49,613 nt of DNA from Candidatus Aenigmatarchaeota archaeon (GTDB taxonomy: Archaea; Aenigmatarchaeota; Aenigmatarchaeia; QMZS01): assembly GCA_016932615.1 (NCBI GenBank), contig JAFGCN010000001.1, forward strand, positions 1 to 49,613, read 5' to 3'. This document shows, piece after piece, positions 24,590-36,100 of this stretch (positions are counted from its first letter, which is position 1; each line of letters opens with the position of its first letter). The notes below the pieces were generated by a model that saw only the letters and a program-made list of their open reading frames with translations, had not been told where the DNA came from and did not search any database. The position numbers were made by a program, and so were the translations under genes.

Positions 24590-24630
24590 TTATGCGTGCA
24601 GAGTTGAGAGTATCCGCCGTATTGCTTTTG
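24590..24630 (+). repeat. 41-nt exact direct repeat, copy A
   Basis: From two bases before the ATG through codon 13, the sequence is identical to 30126-30166. It encodes the first 13 residues of the signal peptide (MRAELRVSAVLLL). Identity ends abruptly on both sides. Confidence 0.95.
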
Positions 24631-27600
24631 ATTGGCTTATCGGCACTGTTATTTCAGATGGGATTTGGAATTTCACATGGCGAACTTCCTGAAACTGCTC
24701 AGAATCTGGTTGTAATGACGACAATAGGGCATGATGAAAATTTTGTTGTCGGCTCAAGCATAGATGTTCTTTGCTTTGGGGAAAGGATTGGGATAGATGA
24801 CTCCGAGGGCCTGGCGGTTGCCACAGGGCCAAGCAAAATACAGTTTACTCCAACAGAATCAGGAAGCTATACCGTCTTTTGCGGTAAGGAAAGCCGGACT
24901 TTTTTTGTATTAGGGCTGGAGGGTTCGGAAGAGAAGGCAGAATCGGTTTCTGTCATTTCAAAAGACTCTAGTGTGGAGCCGAAAAGTGCGCCTGAAGTTT
25001 TGTCTCAGGAAACTTCCGAAACAAGTATGGGCTTAGAAAACTCTAAAAAGGTATTTTCCCAGGAAATCCTTTCAGCTCAGGACTTGCCTGCAGGCGCCTC
25101 TGAAGTGGCTAGCCGCACACCTTTTGCGCAAGACAATGGAAGCATAGTGCGCTTTAGCAGCAAACTTAAGGATATAGGCATAAATGTCACTTTGAAGTAT
25201 TCCGGGCAGGCTCCTGAGATTGAGGTCAGCAAATGGCAGGGTGAGGGTAGGGCAGTCCTAAGGGTTGGCTCAGAGCTTAGCGCCAAGGTGCACAAAAACC
25301 TTTCCGGCACAAGTATGTTTGAGTTCAATTCTTCTGGCCTTGTAAACCAGTTCTATGCAGTGGACGAGGGAGAGGGTACATTCAAGTGGAATATGGTGCT
25401 GGACAAGAAGCCTGCGCAGGACAACTGGTCTTATGAAGTCATCCTCGAAGGCATTGAGTGCTACTACCAGCAGCCTTTGGTTCAGGAAATAAACTGCACT
25501 CTGGCTGGCTGCGCTGCCTGCAATGAAACTGACTGCTGGGGAGAATCTGGAGAAATTCTAATCCACCGCCCTGAAGATGTTGTGGGGACTTATGCCTGCT
25601 ACGGAAGCCAGAAAGGAGACTATAGCGCCATTGGCGGAAAGAATTATGCAACTGGAAAAGCCTTTGACATAAAAAGACCGCTATTCATAGATGCAAATAA
25701 CAAGACTTATCTTGGCACAGTAAGCTTCTTGGAAAGCACTCTCACTGTAACTGGTGACCGTGACTGGCTTGAAAGCGCAGCTTACCCTGTAGTAGTTGAC
25801 CCTACTTTTGGATACACTACTGCCGGCGGCTCTTACACAACAGTTGGCACGAATGCTTTCTATGGGCTTATCGCAACACCGCCTGCAAACCTTGCCGTGG
25901 ATTACCTGAGGTTTTATGGGCGTAACGCGGCCAGCATTAAGGGAGTGATAACTGCAGACTTGGGCACTTACGCAATAGTGCCTAATGGGGTAAGCAGCAC
26001 AAACACCAGCACCAACACAATAATCTGGTATAACCTGTACTATTCCTCGAAGCCCCTTCTTTCAAGCGGAAACCATTATCTAATTGGGATCATTCCAAGC
26101 GCAAATGAAAGGTTTTATTATGATACCGGTATCCAGACAAACTCCTCATATGACACTGCAAACAGCTATGCCACTCCACAGGACCTTGGTGCAGTCACGA
26201 CTTCGACAAACCTCTATTCCATTTACGCAACATATACTTTGTATATCTCATCACTCAGGATAAACACGCCTGCAAATGACAGTTTCACGAATCAGACTAA
26301 TCCTTCGGTTAACTTCACAGTCCAGGGCGGCTCGCTGAATTACAACTGCACCTGGCAGCTGAATGGAACAAGGAAAGGCTACAATGGCTCGGTATCCAAC
26401 AATACTGCAACGCTGATGCTGAACTCAACCGCGCTGTCTGAAGGCCCTTATGCAGGAAACGTGACCTGCCAGAATAGCACAGTTGTGATGTCCGGGCTTT
26501 ACAACTTTACCTTGGACAGCATAATCCCTCAGGTTTCCATATCTTCGCCGCAAAACAGCACATACACAAACCTGACAGAACTGGACTTCATTTACGAGGT
26601 TTCTGAAAGCAACATTAACCTTACAAACGTCTCAATATACAACTCGACGGGCTCGATTGTGAATTCCACCACAAACTCCTCGACAGGGACTGTCCACTCA
26701 TACCTCGCAGTTTACAAGGATGGAGTCTACACTTTTAACGTGACTGGCTATGACAAGGCGGGCAACATTAACCAGTCAAGGGGAAACTTCACAAGGGACA
26801 CTTCTACCCCCCAGGTTTCAATAATATCCCCCATTAACAGCACCTGGACCAACCAAACCCTGCTTGATTTCTCTTATTTGGTTTCAGACGAGAATCTGAA
26901 CCTCACAAACCTTTCAGTCTATAACTCAACAGGCCACATTGTAAACTCCACGGCAAACTCAAGCACCGGGACGGCGCACTCCTGTCTGTCTGTCTACGCC
27001 GACGGCTACTATGTCTGGAATGCGACGACCTGCGACAAGGCAGGAAACTGCAACCAGTCAAGGGGAAACTTCACGAGGGACGCATTGGCTCCAGGCATAG
27101 CCCCCGCATATCCGGCAGACAATACCTACACAAATGACACTCAGATATGGGTGGTGGCAGCAATAACTGAAGGGAACCTGAACACGACAAACCTGTCAAT
27201 TTATAACTCGACAGGGGCACTTGTAAATTCGACGGCAAATATGAGCACTGGCGAAGTAAACTTCTATGCTTCATTCTACGCTGATGACTGGTATAATCTA
27301 ACTCTTATTTCCTACGACTATGCTTACAATGTTTATTCAAAGTCAATACAAAATGTCACTCTTGACCGGGAAATCCCTCAGGTTTCAATAATCTCCCCCG
27401 AAACAAACTCAAGTGTTACCAGCAGGCAGGTGGACATAACCCTGAGCGTCACGGAAACCAACATAAACCTCACAAACTGCACGATAGTCAGCGCGGCCGG
27501 AGAGGCCCTGAACAGCACGCTAAACACAAGCACCGGAACAGTGCACTGCTACCTGACTCTTTACCAGGATGCCAATGTAAACATAACCGTGACAACTTAC

Positions 27601-30021
27601 GACAAGGCAGGAAACATAAACTCGACACTCAAATCAAACATTACTGTAGATGAGGCAAAGCCGCAATACTCAAATGTGCAGCAGTCCCCAACAGGGAACC
27701 CGGATTATGGCCTTGAAGTCCAGTGCAACGCGACCTGGACGGATAATGTTGGGCTTTCTTTAGTTTATTTACGCTCAAACTTCTCTGGCTCCTGGCAGGA
27801 CTATGAGCCTTTATCCAACGGGGATGAATATTACTACACAATCCCCATAAGCGAGCTTACCGGCCTTGAGGAAGTTGGCTGGTACTTCTGGGCCAACGAC
27901 ACTTCAAACAACATCAACAATACTATGCCAATCCAGGCATTCACAGTCCAGAAGGCAACACCCGAATTGTCACTTTACCTTAACGGAACTGAGGGGGACA
28001 GAAACTACAGTAGAAACGAGTATGCAAACCTGACTGCGGCGCTTAGCGTTTCTGGAGAAATTGTTGAATTATGGGCAAATTTCACTGGAGGAGCAGCTTC
28101 TCTTTTGGACCTAGGCCCAAGCCCGCTTCAGAACATAACGTATTTGGATTATACGCCGGGCTATTATCAAGTAAAAGCAAACTTCTCGGGGAACGAGAAT
28201 TACACCGCTAGCGATAGTGAACACCTTTTGGGAATTTTCCCGGAGCCCCCCACAATAAACCTGCAGCAGCCAATCAACCGTTCCGGAGACACAGACGGAA
28301 CTGTTGTCTTCTATTACAATGTCTCAAGCCCGGTGGCGGTTTCAAGCTGCAAGCTCATCATAAATGGTTCGGTAAATCAGACAAATAGTTCCATAAATGT
28401 TGGAGAGACGCAAAACTTTACTGTTAATGGGCTGGAGGTCGGAAAGTACAATTGGAGCATAAACTGCACCAATTCCTGGGGGATGAAGAATAACTCAGAA
28501 ACGAGGGAGTTTAGCATTATAGTTATGAGCTCTTTTGGTGGGCTTACAACAGACATTTCAGGACAGGATGTCTCTGACCTAGCATTGTTTACTCTTGAAA
28601 GGGAGGGTTATGGAAAGATTGTTTTCAACGAGACAGTTGACCTGAGCGGAGGGTCAGACCTGGAGAGCAATGTCTCCATCGGATTGGGATATATTTTTGT
28701 AAATTCCTCGGGCGAACCAAGGATTAACAAGTCTGCAACCCTCTCGTTATATGGCTTGTCTTACCTCTTTCCACCAGTTGTACTGTCTGGGGGAGAGCTT
28801 TGCAGCGGCTGCGTCCCTGAGTCCTACACTTCAAACACCTTTGTTTTCAATGTCTCACACTTCACGAATTATTCTGCCGGCGCCAACTCCAACCTGACAA
28901 TATTCGACTCTACAGACCCTGAAGGCGGAGAGCATACAGTTTTTGCCGGGGATCAGGCGATTTTTTATGCCGGATATACAAATGCCACTACGGGCGAGCC
29001 GATAGTGGGCGGTGAGGCCTACTGCGAAATCAGGTTTTCGGACTTGGTAAAGAACATGACCTACAACTCTACATCAATGCTTTACGAGTATAACCGAAGC
29101 TTTGAAGTTTCGGGAAACTACCCTTGGAATATCACCTGCAACGGAAGTTCGCTTGGCTTTGAAGCGCTAAACTCTACGGACGCTGTTTCAATTGGATCGC
29201 CTTATCTGGAGGTTTACCTGATGATTCCCCCATCAGTGGAAGGTCAAGGAGATGCGACTGAGGATGGGGGGTACCTTGTCGGTCAAAACCGCACTTTTGT
29301 CATAAAGGCAAATGTCACCTGCCGGGCGGGGGACTGTGGGATTGTTACGGGATTTGTGCGCTATAACCACTCCAGCGAAAGCCCGGACGCAAACCTCTCA
29401 ACCTTCCCGGACACGCCATTCTATGTGGTAAACTCAACTTCCGGCAGCGCACAGAACCCAGTGTCCTGCGGAATGCTTAATGAAGGTGATTCCTGCACAC
29501 TGAACTGGACAATAAATGCTACCGGAAACCTCAACTCGCTCTGGAAGATTGATTCTGGCTTCAACTCGACAAATTCAATAAACCATACCAGCTCAGCGAC
29601 CATAAGAATAGTAAAGGTCATACTGCTTTCCCTTTCCTTTACGGAAGTTGACTTTGGCGTCGTAAACCCTGCAACCTCTGGCGACCAGAACCCAAGCCCC
29701 AACAACGGAAACCAGAAAGTAATGGTCCACGTGAACTCAAATGATGTCGAAAATCTCTGGATAAAGGGGACAAACCTTACTCCGGAAAAGATTTCGGGTT
29801 ATGGAAATGTTACTTACTCCATTGGAGTTGGAAATATCACCTGGAATACTGAAGCAGAATACTCCAGTTCCAAAAAACTCTCCTCTGAGTACCAGAATAT
29901 TATGTCAAACCTTAAGTCTGGCGAAAACCAGAGCATGTACTTTTGGATAACTGCCCCTCGGGGGCTTGAGGCGCAAAAGTATTCCGGAAAGCTCTACATT
30001 CTTGCAAACGCTACAAGTTAG
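24592..30021 (+). CDS. Giant secreted surface protein 1 (1809 residues)
   Basis: It has a signal peptide (about 1-28), then an N-terminal domain shared with giant protein 2 (about 36-105, containing 'FVVGSSIDVLC' and 'GPSKIQF'). A Ser/Glu-rich linker follows (about 108-180). A segment 'YPVVVDPTFGYT' (about 398-409) introduces a beta domain. Residues about 643-1019 hold four to five tandem Ig-like repeats of about 95 residues with 'YNSTG' and 'YDKAGN' motifs. Further Ig-like modules follow that are also found in giant protein 2 ('CNATWTDNV', 'KATPELSLYLNGT'). The last 270 residues are a conserved C-terminal domain ending 'ANATS'. There is no C-terminal transmembrane helix or basic tail. Sequons are extremely dense, so heavy N-glycosylation is likely. 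Probably an adhesin, stalk or filament protein (inference). Confidence 0.88.
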   Translation: MRAELRVSAVLLLIGLSALLFQMGFGISHGELPETAQNLVVMTTIGHDENFVVGSSIDVLCFGERIGIDDSEGLAVATGPSKIQFTPTESGSYTVFCGKESRTFFVLGLEGSEEKAESVSVISKDSSVEPKSAPEVLSQETSETSMGLENSKKVFSQEILSAQDLPAGASEVASRTPFAQDNGSIVRFSSKLKDIGINVTLKYSGQAPEIEVSKWQGEGRAVLRVGSELSAKVHKNLSGTSMFEFNSSGLVNQFYAVDEGEGTFKWNMVLDKKPAQDNWSYEVILEGIECYYQQPLVQEINCTLAGCAACNETDCWGESGEILIHRPEDVVGTYACYGSQKGDYSAIGGKNYATGKAFDIKRPLFIDANNKTYLGTVSFLESTLTVTGDRDWLESAAYPVVVDPTFGYTTAGGSYTTVGTNAFYGLIATPPANLAVDYLRFYGRNAASIKGVITADLGTYAIVPNGVSSTNTSTNTIIWYNLYYSSKPLLSSGNHYLIGIIPSANERFYYDTGIQTNSSYDTANSYATPQDLGAVTTSTNLYSIYATYTLYISSLRINTPANDSFTNQTNPSVNFTVQGGSLNYNCTWQLNGTRKGYNGSVSNNTATLMLNSTALSEGPYAGNVTCQNSTVVMSGLYNFTLDSIIPQVSISSPQNSTYTNLTELDFIYEVSESNINLTNVSIYNSTGSIVNSTTNSSTGTVHSYLAVYKDGVYTFNVTGYDKAGNINQSRGNFTRDTSTPQVSIISPINSTWTNQTLLDFSYLVSDENLNLTNLSVYNSTGHIVNSTANSSTGTAHSCLSVYADGYYVWNATTCDKAGNCNQSRGNFTRDALAPGIAPAYPADNTYTNDTQIWVVAAITEGNLNTTNLSIYNSTGALVNSTANMSTGEVNFYASFYADDWYNLTLISYDYAYNVYSKSIQNVTLDREIPQVSIISPETNSSVTSRQVDITLSVTETNINLTNCTIVSAAGEALNSTLNTSTGTVHCYLTLYQDANVNITVTTYDKAGNINSTLKSNITVDEAKPQYSNVQQSPTGNPDYGLEVQCNATWTDNVGLSLVYLRSNFSGSWQDYEPLSNGDEYYYTIPISELTGLEEVGWYFWANDTSNNINNTMPIQAFTVQKATPELSLYLNGTEGDRNYSRNEYANLTAALSVSGEIVELWANFTGGAASLLDLGPSPLQNITYLDYTPGYYQVKANFSGNENYTASDSEHLLGIFPEPPTINLQQPINRSGDTDGTVVFYYNVSSPVAVSSCKLIINGSVNQTNSSINVGETQNFTVNGLEVGKYNWSINCTNSWGMKNNSETREFSIIVMSSFGGLTTDISGQDVSDLALFTLEREGYGKIVFNETVDLSGGSDLESNVSIGLGYIFVNSSGEPRINKSATLSLYGLSYLFPPVVLSGGELCSGCVPESYTSNTFVFNVSHFTNYSAGANSNLTIFDSTDPEGGEHTVFAGDQAIFYAGYTNATTGEPIVGGEAYCEIRFSDLVKNMTYNSTSMLYEYNRSFEVSGNYPWNITCNGSSLGFEALNSTDAVSIGSPYLEVYLMIPPSVEGQGDATEDGGYLVGQNRTFVIKANVTCRAGDCGIVTGFVRYNHSSESPDANLSTFPDTPFYVVNSTSGSAQNPVSCGMLNEGDSCTLNWTINATGNLNSLWKIDSGFNSTNSINHTSSATIRIVKVILLSLSFTEVDFGVVNPATSGDQNPSPNNGNQKVMVHVNSNDVENLWIKGTNLTPEKISGYGNVTYSIGVGNITWNTEAEYSSSKKLSSEYQNIMSNLKSGENQSMYFWITAPRGLEAQKYSGKLYILANATS

Positions 30022-30100
30022 GCCTCTTTTGGCATCCAACTCCGCAATCTCTAAATTGGCTAAAGGTGCTGGAATTTTGGGCTCTAGAGGGCATTTGAAG

Positions 30101-30108
30101 TATAAAAC
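30101..30108 (+). promoter_or_regulatory. TATA box of giant surface gene 2
   Basis: TATAAAAC is centred 24 nt before ATG 30128. It lies inside a short inverted repeat, GAAGT (30097-30101) and ACTTC (30109-30113), which could be an operator overlapping the TBP site. Confidence 0.55.
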
Positions 30109-30125
30109 ACTTCTGGCGAGATTAA

Positions 30126-30166
30126 TTATGCGTGCAGAGTTGAGAGTATCCGCCGTATTGCTTTTG
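30126..30166 (+). repeat. 41-nt exact direct repeat, copy B
   Basis: Identical to 24590-24630, starting two bases before the ATG of giant gene 2 and covering its first 13 codons. Confidence 0.95.
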
Positions 30167-33100
30167 GCTGTTTTATCCATATCCATTCTTCAGTTTAGCT
30201 CACTAGTAGTGCATAGCGAAACCAGCCCAGGTGGCAAGGCGCTTGTTATAATGACGACCCTGGGGCATGATGCTAATTTTGTTGTTGGTTCAAGCATAGA
30301 CATACTATGCATGGGGCAGCTCATAGGGCTGAACGATTCGGAGGGGGTGGGTGTCGATGCAGGCCCAAGTAAGATACAATTTGTTCCGCAGGAACCTGGA
30401 ACCTATACAGCCGTGTGCGGAAGCGAAAGCCAGACCTTTTATGTAAGGGGGCTTGGGGAAGGAGTGGAAACTTCCCGGCTAGAGGAAAGCCCCTTGTCAG
30501 TAGTTGACACAGCTATGGTGGATGCCCCCTCAGATGTGGAGCAGCAGGTTTCTGAGAGCCAAACGTCTTTGGTAAATACCTCTGCGGATGATTCCCTTAA
30601 GCTCAGTTCCTTTTCCATACTGGAGGCCCCTTCAACGCTCTCTCCTACAAACGTTCAAAAAAATACTCTCTCTCTTCGCTCTTCCTCAGGTCAGGTCCTG
30701 GACGCAAACGGGACTCCAAGGAATTTTACCGAGGTATTTTCCCTGAAGTGGGCTGACGGCGCATACAACCTGTCCTGGCTTAACCGGTCAGTTGCAATAG
30801 AGGTTTTCTTCTTCTATAAGGGCCAAAGGCACAATTATTCTCAGGCCAGAGCTATGTTTCCCGGGCTTAGCGTAGCAGGCGTAATAATCAATAATACCGA
30901 GGGCTATAAGTACTCCCTAAACATAACGGGCATTTCACCCAATCTTTCTGAGGGGCTTGAGTATGTGGGACTTGAAGTAATCGGTGCCGATAGATTAGCC
31001 CTTCCGATGAAGCTTGGCGAAGACAAGGCGTCAATCATAATTGGTGAAAATCTGCAGTTTGGCTTTTTGGACCTTGCTCAAAACCACACACTCGTTTTTT
31101 CAGGAAACTCGACTCTTCTCATAGGAAATGTATCAAACCAGTCGGGGCTGTGGCTTGACCCCACAATCCAGCTCCAGGCGGCAGACACGCAAAACCTGAG
31201 AGATACTTATGTTTACTCTTATTCTCCAAGTTCGAACTATGGCAGCAGCACAGGGCTTATGCTAAGGGACAGGTCTACGCGTAGGGGTAGGATTTACCTG
31301 ATGTTCAATATCGATTCGGTCCCGGTGAATGTTTCCCTGACCGATGCAAGATTTTGCATGTATCTTTACAACAATGGCAATACAGCAACTGGCTCCATAT
31401 ACCATGTGACTGATCATTCCTGGGATGGCTTGACAGAGTCGAACATGAACTGGACAAACCAGGTATGCGGCGTTAACTTTGATGATTCCGCTGATTGCAA
31501 CCTTACTGCTGAGGATTCTGAGGCTACAACCTCTACAGGCTGGAAGTGCTGGAATGTTACAAAAATGGCTGGCGCTGAATACGCAAATGGAGGCCAGAAC
31601 TTGTCGATGGTTATCGTTTCTCCCGAAACATCTGGCTCAAACACTGAAGATATGTTCTGCTCTAAAGAATCCTCCTCTGGAAACCCCACCGGATGCAGCG
31701 CAGCAAACCGGCCTTACCTGAATATAACTTATGCTGATTCAGTGCCTCCGGAATATTCTGGCCTTCTCCAGTTCCCTTCCGAAAACTCCACCTATGGCCA
31801 GCCGGTAGAATGCAACGCCACCTGGACAGATAATGTTGCTATGGGGACAGTTTACTTTGAGTCGAATTACACAGGTTCCTGGCATAATTACACGCCTTCT
31901 GTTTCGGGGGCAATATACAACTACACGATTCCGGTGTCTGAGCTTCCCGCCGGAAGGACGGTTTACTGGAGATACTGGGCAAATGATACTTTTGGCAACA
32001 CGAATGATACAATGCCTTACCAGAATTTTACTGTTCAGAAGGCAACCTCAACAATAACGCTTTACCTGAATGGAACTGATGGAGATAGAAGCTACTCCGA
32101 GAATTCGAACGCCAACTTTACGGCAGAACTCAGCGTTTCGGGAAAAGTGGTTGAAATCTGGGCGAACTTCACTGGCTCTCTTACGCCATGGCAGTCAGGC
32201 ACAAGCCCGCTTCAGAACATCACGAACCTCACCTACAGCATGGGAAGTTACCTTGTGAAGGCAAACTTCAGCGGGGATGAGAATTACACCTCAACAGAAA
32301 CTTCACATGTAGTCACAATCACGCTTGACCCGACGCCTCCGGTTATTTCAGAGGTTTCTCCGGCCAACCTTACCTTTGGGCTTGGAAGTTATATTACTGT
32401 AAGGGCGAACGTCACTGACAATGGAGTAGTGGACAAGGTAATAATTAACCTGACGCCACCCAGTGGTCCTTCAGAGATTTATGAGATGGTTAACAGTACT
32501 CCCGACATTTATGAGTATTCCTTCTGGGCGTGGGAAAATGGGGATTACTATTACACAATCACCGCGAATGACACTTACGGGAACATTCGCCTCTATGACC
32601 CTTACATATACATATATTCGAATGCGACGCTTGGGATTTCATCTGGAATGGCAGCATATACTCCTGGCGAAGACGTGATTCTTGCCAGCCCTTCAGTCTG
32701 GCCTTCAGCAAACCTGGAGATGGGAACGGTTCAAAAGAAAGGCATCCTGAATGACCCGGTATGGGTGCAGCTCACATATGATAATTTCGAGTCCGGGTTT
32801 GGCTCATACACTGACGGAGGGGCTGACTGTGAGCTTTACACCGGAGGGACTTACTCTCACCAGGGGAGTAATTCGGTAGATATCCAGGACAACACGGGGG
32901 ACGCTGCATCATTCTACCACACAAACAACTACGGTCTGGATGCTTCCGGGTACACGGCGGCAAAGGTATCTTTCTGGTATTATGCCACGGGCTTTTCTGC
33001 AGGAGAGGACTTCTGGCTTAGGTACTCTAATGACAGCGGCTCGACCTGGACCACTGTCGCCAGCTATGTGGCAGGAACGAACTTTTCAACCGGCGCGTTT

Positions 33101-36100
33101 TACAATTCCACCGTTTACATAAATGACAGCGCATATCCATTCACAGACCTGTCAAAAATAAGGTTCCAGTGCGATGCTTCCAATGACAATCAGGATGCGT
33201 ATATAGATGAAGTAAACTTTTCTGCCACAACCGGGGAATACCCGGATATCGAGGTAAACTCGACCTACTCTACCTATTCTGAGGTTGTCCTGGAAGAAAT
33301 CTCAGACATATACCTGCTTAAGCTCACGGCCTACATATCGTCTTATAATTCTTCGGGCTCGGATGAGCGGGGAAATACTCTACCCTATCTAGAGGCAGAA
33401 TTTTACAATGGAACTTCCTGGGTCACAATAGGAAACCTGTCTCTAAACTCTACCGGAAACGTAAGCATTTACACAAATGATTCTTCAATTGTTTCCGGCT
33501 GGTCAAATTCATCAAACAGGGACATCCGGATTAGAGCCATGATGCTTGACTACTACAACTCCACGCATTATGATGAAATAAACTGGACCGGTATCTGGGT
33601 TGAAATCTATAATGGCTCTGCACTGGCAAACACTGGCTGCACAAACCTGTCCGGCTACCTCTGGGCGTATGTCGAGTCAAATCTTTCCGGCTCCTGGGAG
33701 ATTGTTGGAGAGGTGATAAACGACATTTCCACAGCAACACTTAGAAATATCGGCCAAAACGGAACCCTGGATATTGCGTCTCTATGGAATGCCGTGCCCT
33801 GGAACGCAGGACAGAACCCTTCCGGGACATATAGGGCTCGCGCAAGGTTTGTTGACTCCAGCGGCAACCTGCTTGTTGACGCAAACGGAAATGCAATGGA
33901 AGCGTCGGGCCTCTTCATACTGACCTCTTTTGGAACGATAAACGCAACCCCGGAACTGATTGGGTACGGAAACACCGTAAAGATTTCAGCGGAAGTCCTT
34001 GACACAGAAAGGGACAAGGTTTATGCCTATATTAAGCGTCCGGGAGAAGCATATACAGCTTACGAGATGACAAATGTTTCTTCATCTGTCTTTGAGTACG
34101 ATTTCAATAACACCTGGAAACGGGGGGATTACCAGTATTATGTCTGGTCAAATAACACCGACGGATACAACTCTACGAGCAGCCCCCAGTATTTTTACCT
34201 CAGGTCAGACCTGTCTCTCACAGTGATGACTGAAAACCTGACTTATGGTCCTAACGAGGACGTAAACCTCTACGCAAATGAAACCTCCTGGTGGAACGAT
34301 ACTTACCGGTACCGGAAGAAGCTCAACATTACAAACCTCAATTCCACTCTCTTGATGGAGGATGGCTACTCCGTAAATGTTGTTGTTGACACGGCTTCTC
34401 TTGTCAGGGCAGGAAAGCTTCATTCAAGCGGAGATGACCTAAGGATTGCCTGGTACAATTCGACAGACCAGTCATGGCTCGAGCTTGACAGAATAAATGA
34501 AACTCCGTTCAACTCAACCTCAACTGAGATCTGGTTTGAGACAGTTGAAGACCTATCCGCTTCCGCTTCAGACTCGAATTACTATCTCTATTACTCAAGC
34601 CCGGATGCGGAAAACCCTCCCGCAAACAGAAGCAAAATCTACTTGTGGTGGGATGATTTTTCGTCCAATACTCTTTCGCTCTACAGCCAGGCAAAGTGGG
34701 TAGACATACACGGAAATGCTGTTCAATATATTGCTCCAAACTATAATGCCACCACTCAAAAAATGGACTTTGACACAGGCGACAATTACCAGTCCGACAT
34801 GTACCCGACAGGCGTCAGCGCAAAAGACCTGTTGATGGAAGTCAACTATTATATTACGGGCGCTTACCCGACAAACGCGACGATTGCGCTTATCGGCAGA
34901 ATCGAAAACCCCGGAGCCACGTCAACCCATTATTACCTTGATTATTCCGCACAGTCTGAGTACCCTTCACCTGGAATTACCGTTGACTCGTGGACCGTAG
35001 GCGAGAGAAGCAACACGATTTACCAGGCAGACCCCTATTATTTTTTCCAGTGGAATGCGGTGCAGAACATGAAGTACGCAATCTACGGGGATGTGCACAG
35101 CGTCTGGATAAACTCGAACCTTAGTGAGCTTCCTGACATTTATGCCAGAGACAGCAACCACACCTCTGCCGGATATTTTGGGCTTTCCCCCGCCCAGGCA
35201 ATCGGTTGGCTGGATAATTATAAGGTCCGGCGGTTTGTCGGAACCGACCCTTCAGTAACATTTGGCGCGGAAACTGACCGGCTTAAGTCCCGCATTTACA
35301 ATAACGGTTCCACAAACTCTTCAGGTTACCTTGAGATGAGGGTGCAGAGGTACAGCTCGGGATCCTGGGTGAATTTCGAGGCGCCGTTTGTCAATGACAG
35401 GATTCCGCCACAGAAGTTAAGAAACCTGACTTCTGGCCAGACACTGATGCTTGATGAGATATGGAACCCTGCCGGGTGGAACACGCTTGTCAAGACTCCA
35501 GGTCTTTACCGGGCATATGTCCGGCTTACTGATGCAAGCGGCGGAACGCTTCTAAACGACGACTCTGCGGAAGTCGCGGGATGGTACCAATTCACCATTC
35601 TTTCCTCTTACCTGGAGCTTACGGCGCTCAAGCACGAAAACAATTTCACGTACGCGATTAACGAGTACGAAACCGGAGACAACCTGTCCTGGATAAATGT
35701 CACTGTCATCAACAGGAACACAACTTCGATAAATGCGACAATTACCCTGAATGTCCTTGACGCGGCCAGCAAGGGCGTTTCCTGGGGACCTCTAAGCGAG
35801 AACAGCTCTTGCGGAGACCTGGCTGTAGACGAGTCCTGCGAAAGGCAGTTTGACAATAGCACCATGGGATATGTAATTCCGCTTAACGCGACTTCCGGAA
35901 GCTATAACTTTTACTGGAATGTCACGATGTCATCGGCATCCGGCTCGACAACACAGAACAAGACACTTTATTTCACGCTTCACAAGGTTTACGAGAACAC
36001 AACTTCAAAGATGGAGCGGACAAAAATTTTCCAGAACCAGTCGACAATCTATAACTTCACCATAACCAACCCGTGGTCAAAGAACCTGACGCTCGTGAAT

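Noticed and set aside
26520-27650. Regular repeats that might be a CRISPR or satellite array
   Set aside because: Repeats are about 285 bp, in frame, diverged at DNA level and encode Ig-like domains. There is no short direct-repeat/spacer pattern.
29966-30127. Upstream extension of giant gene 2 into the end of giant gene 1
   Set aside because: The extra 54 residues precede an excellent signal peptide identical to that of giant gene 1, and the TATA box lies inside the extension.
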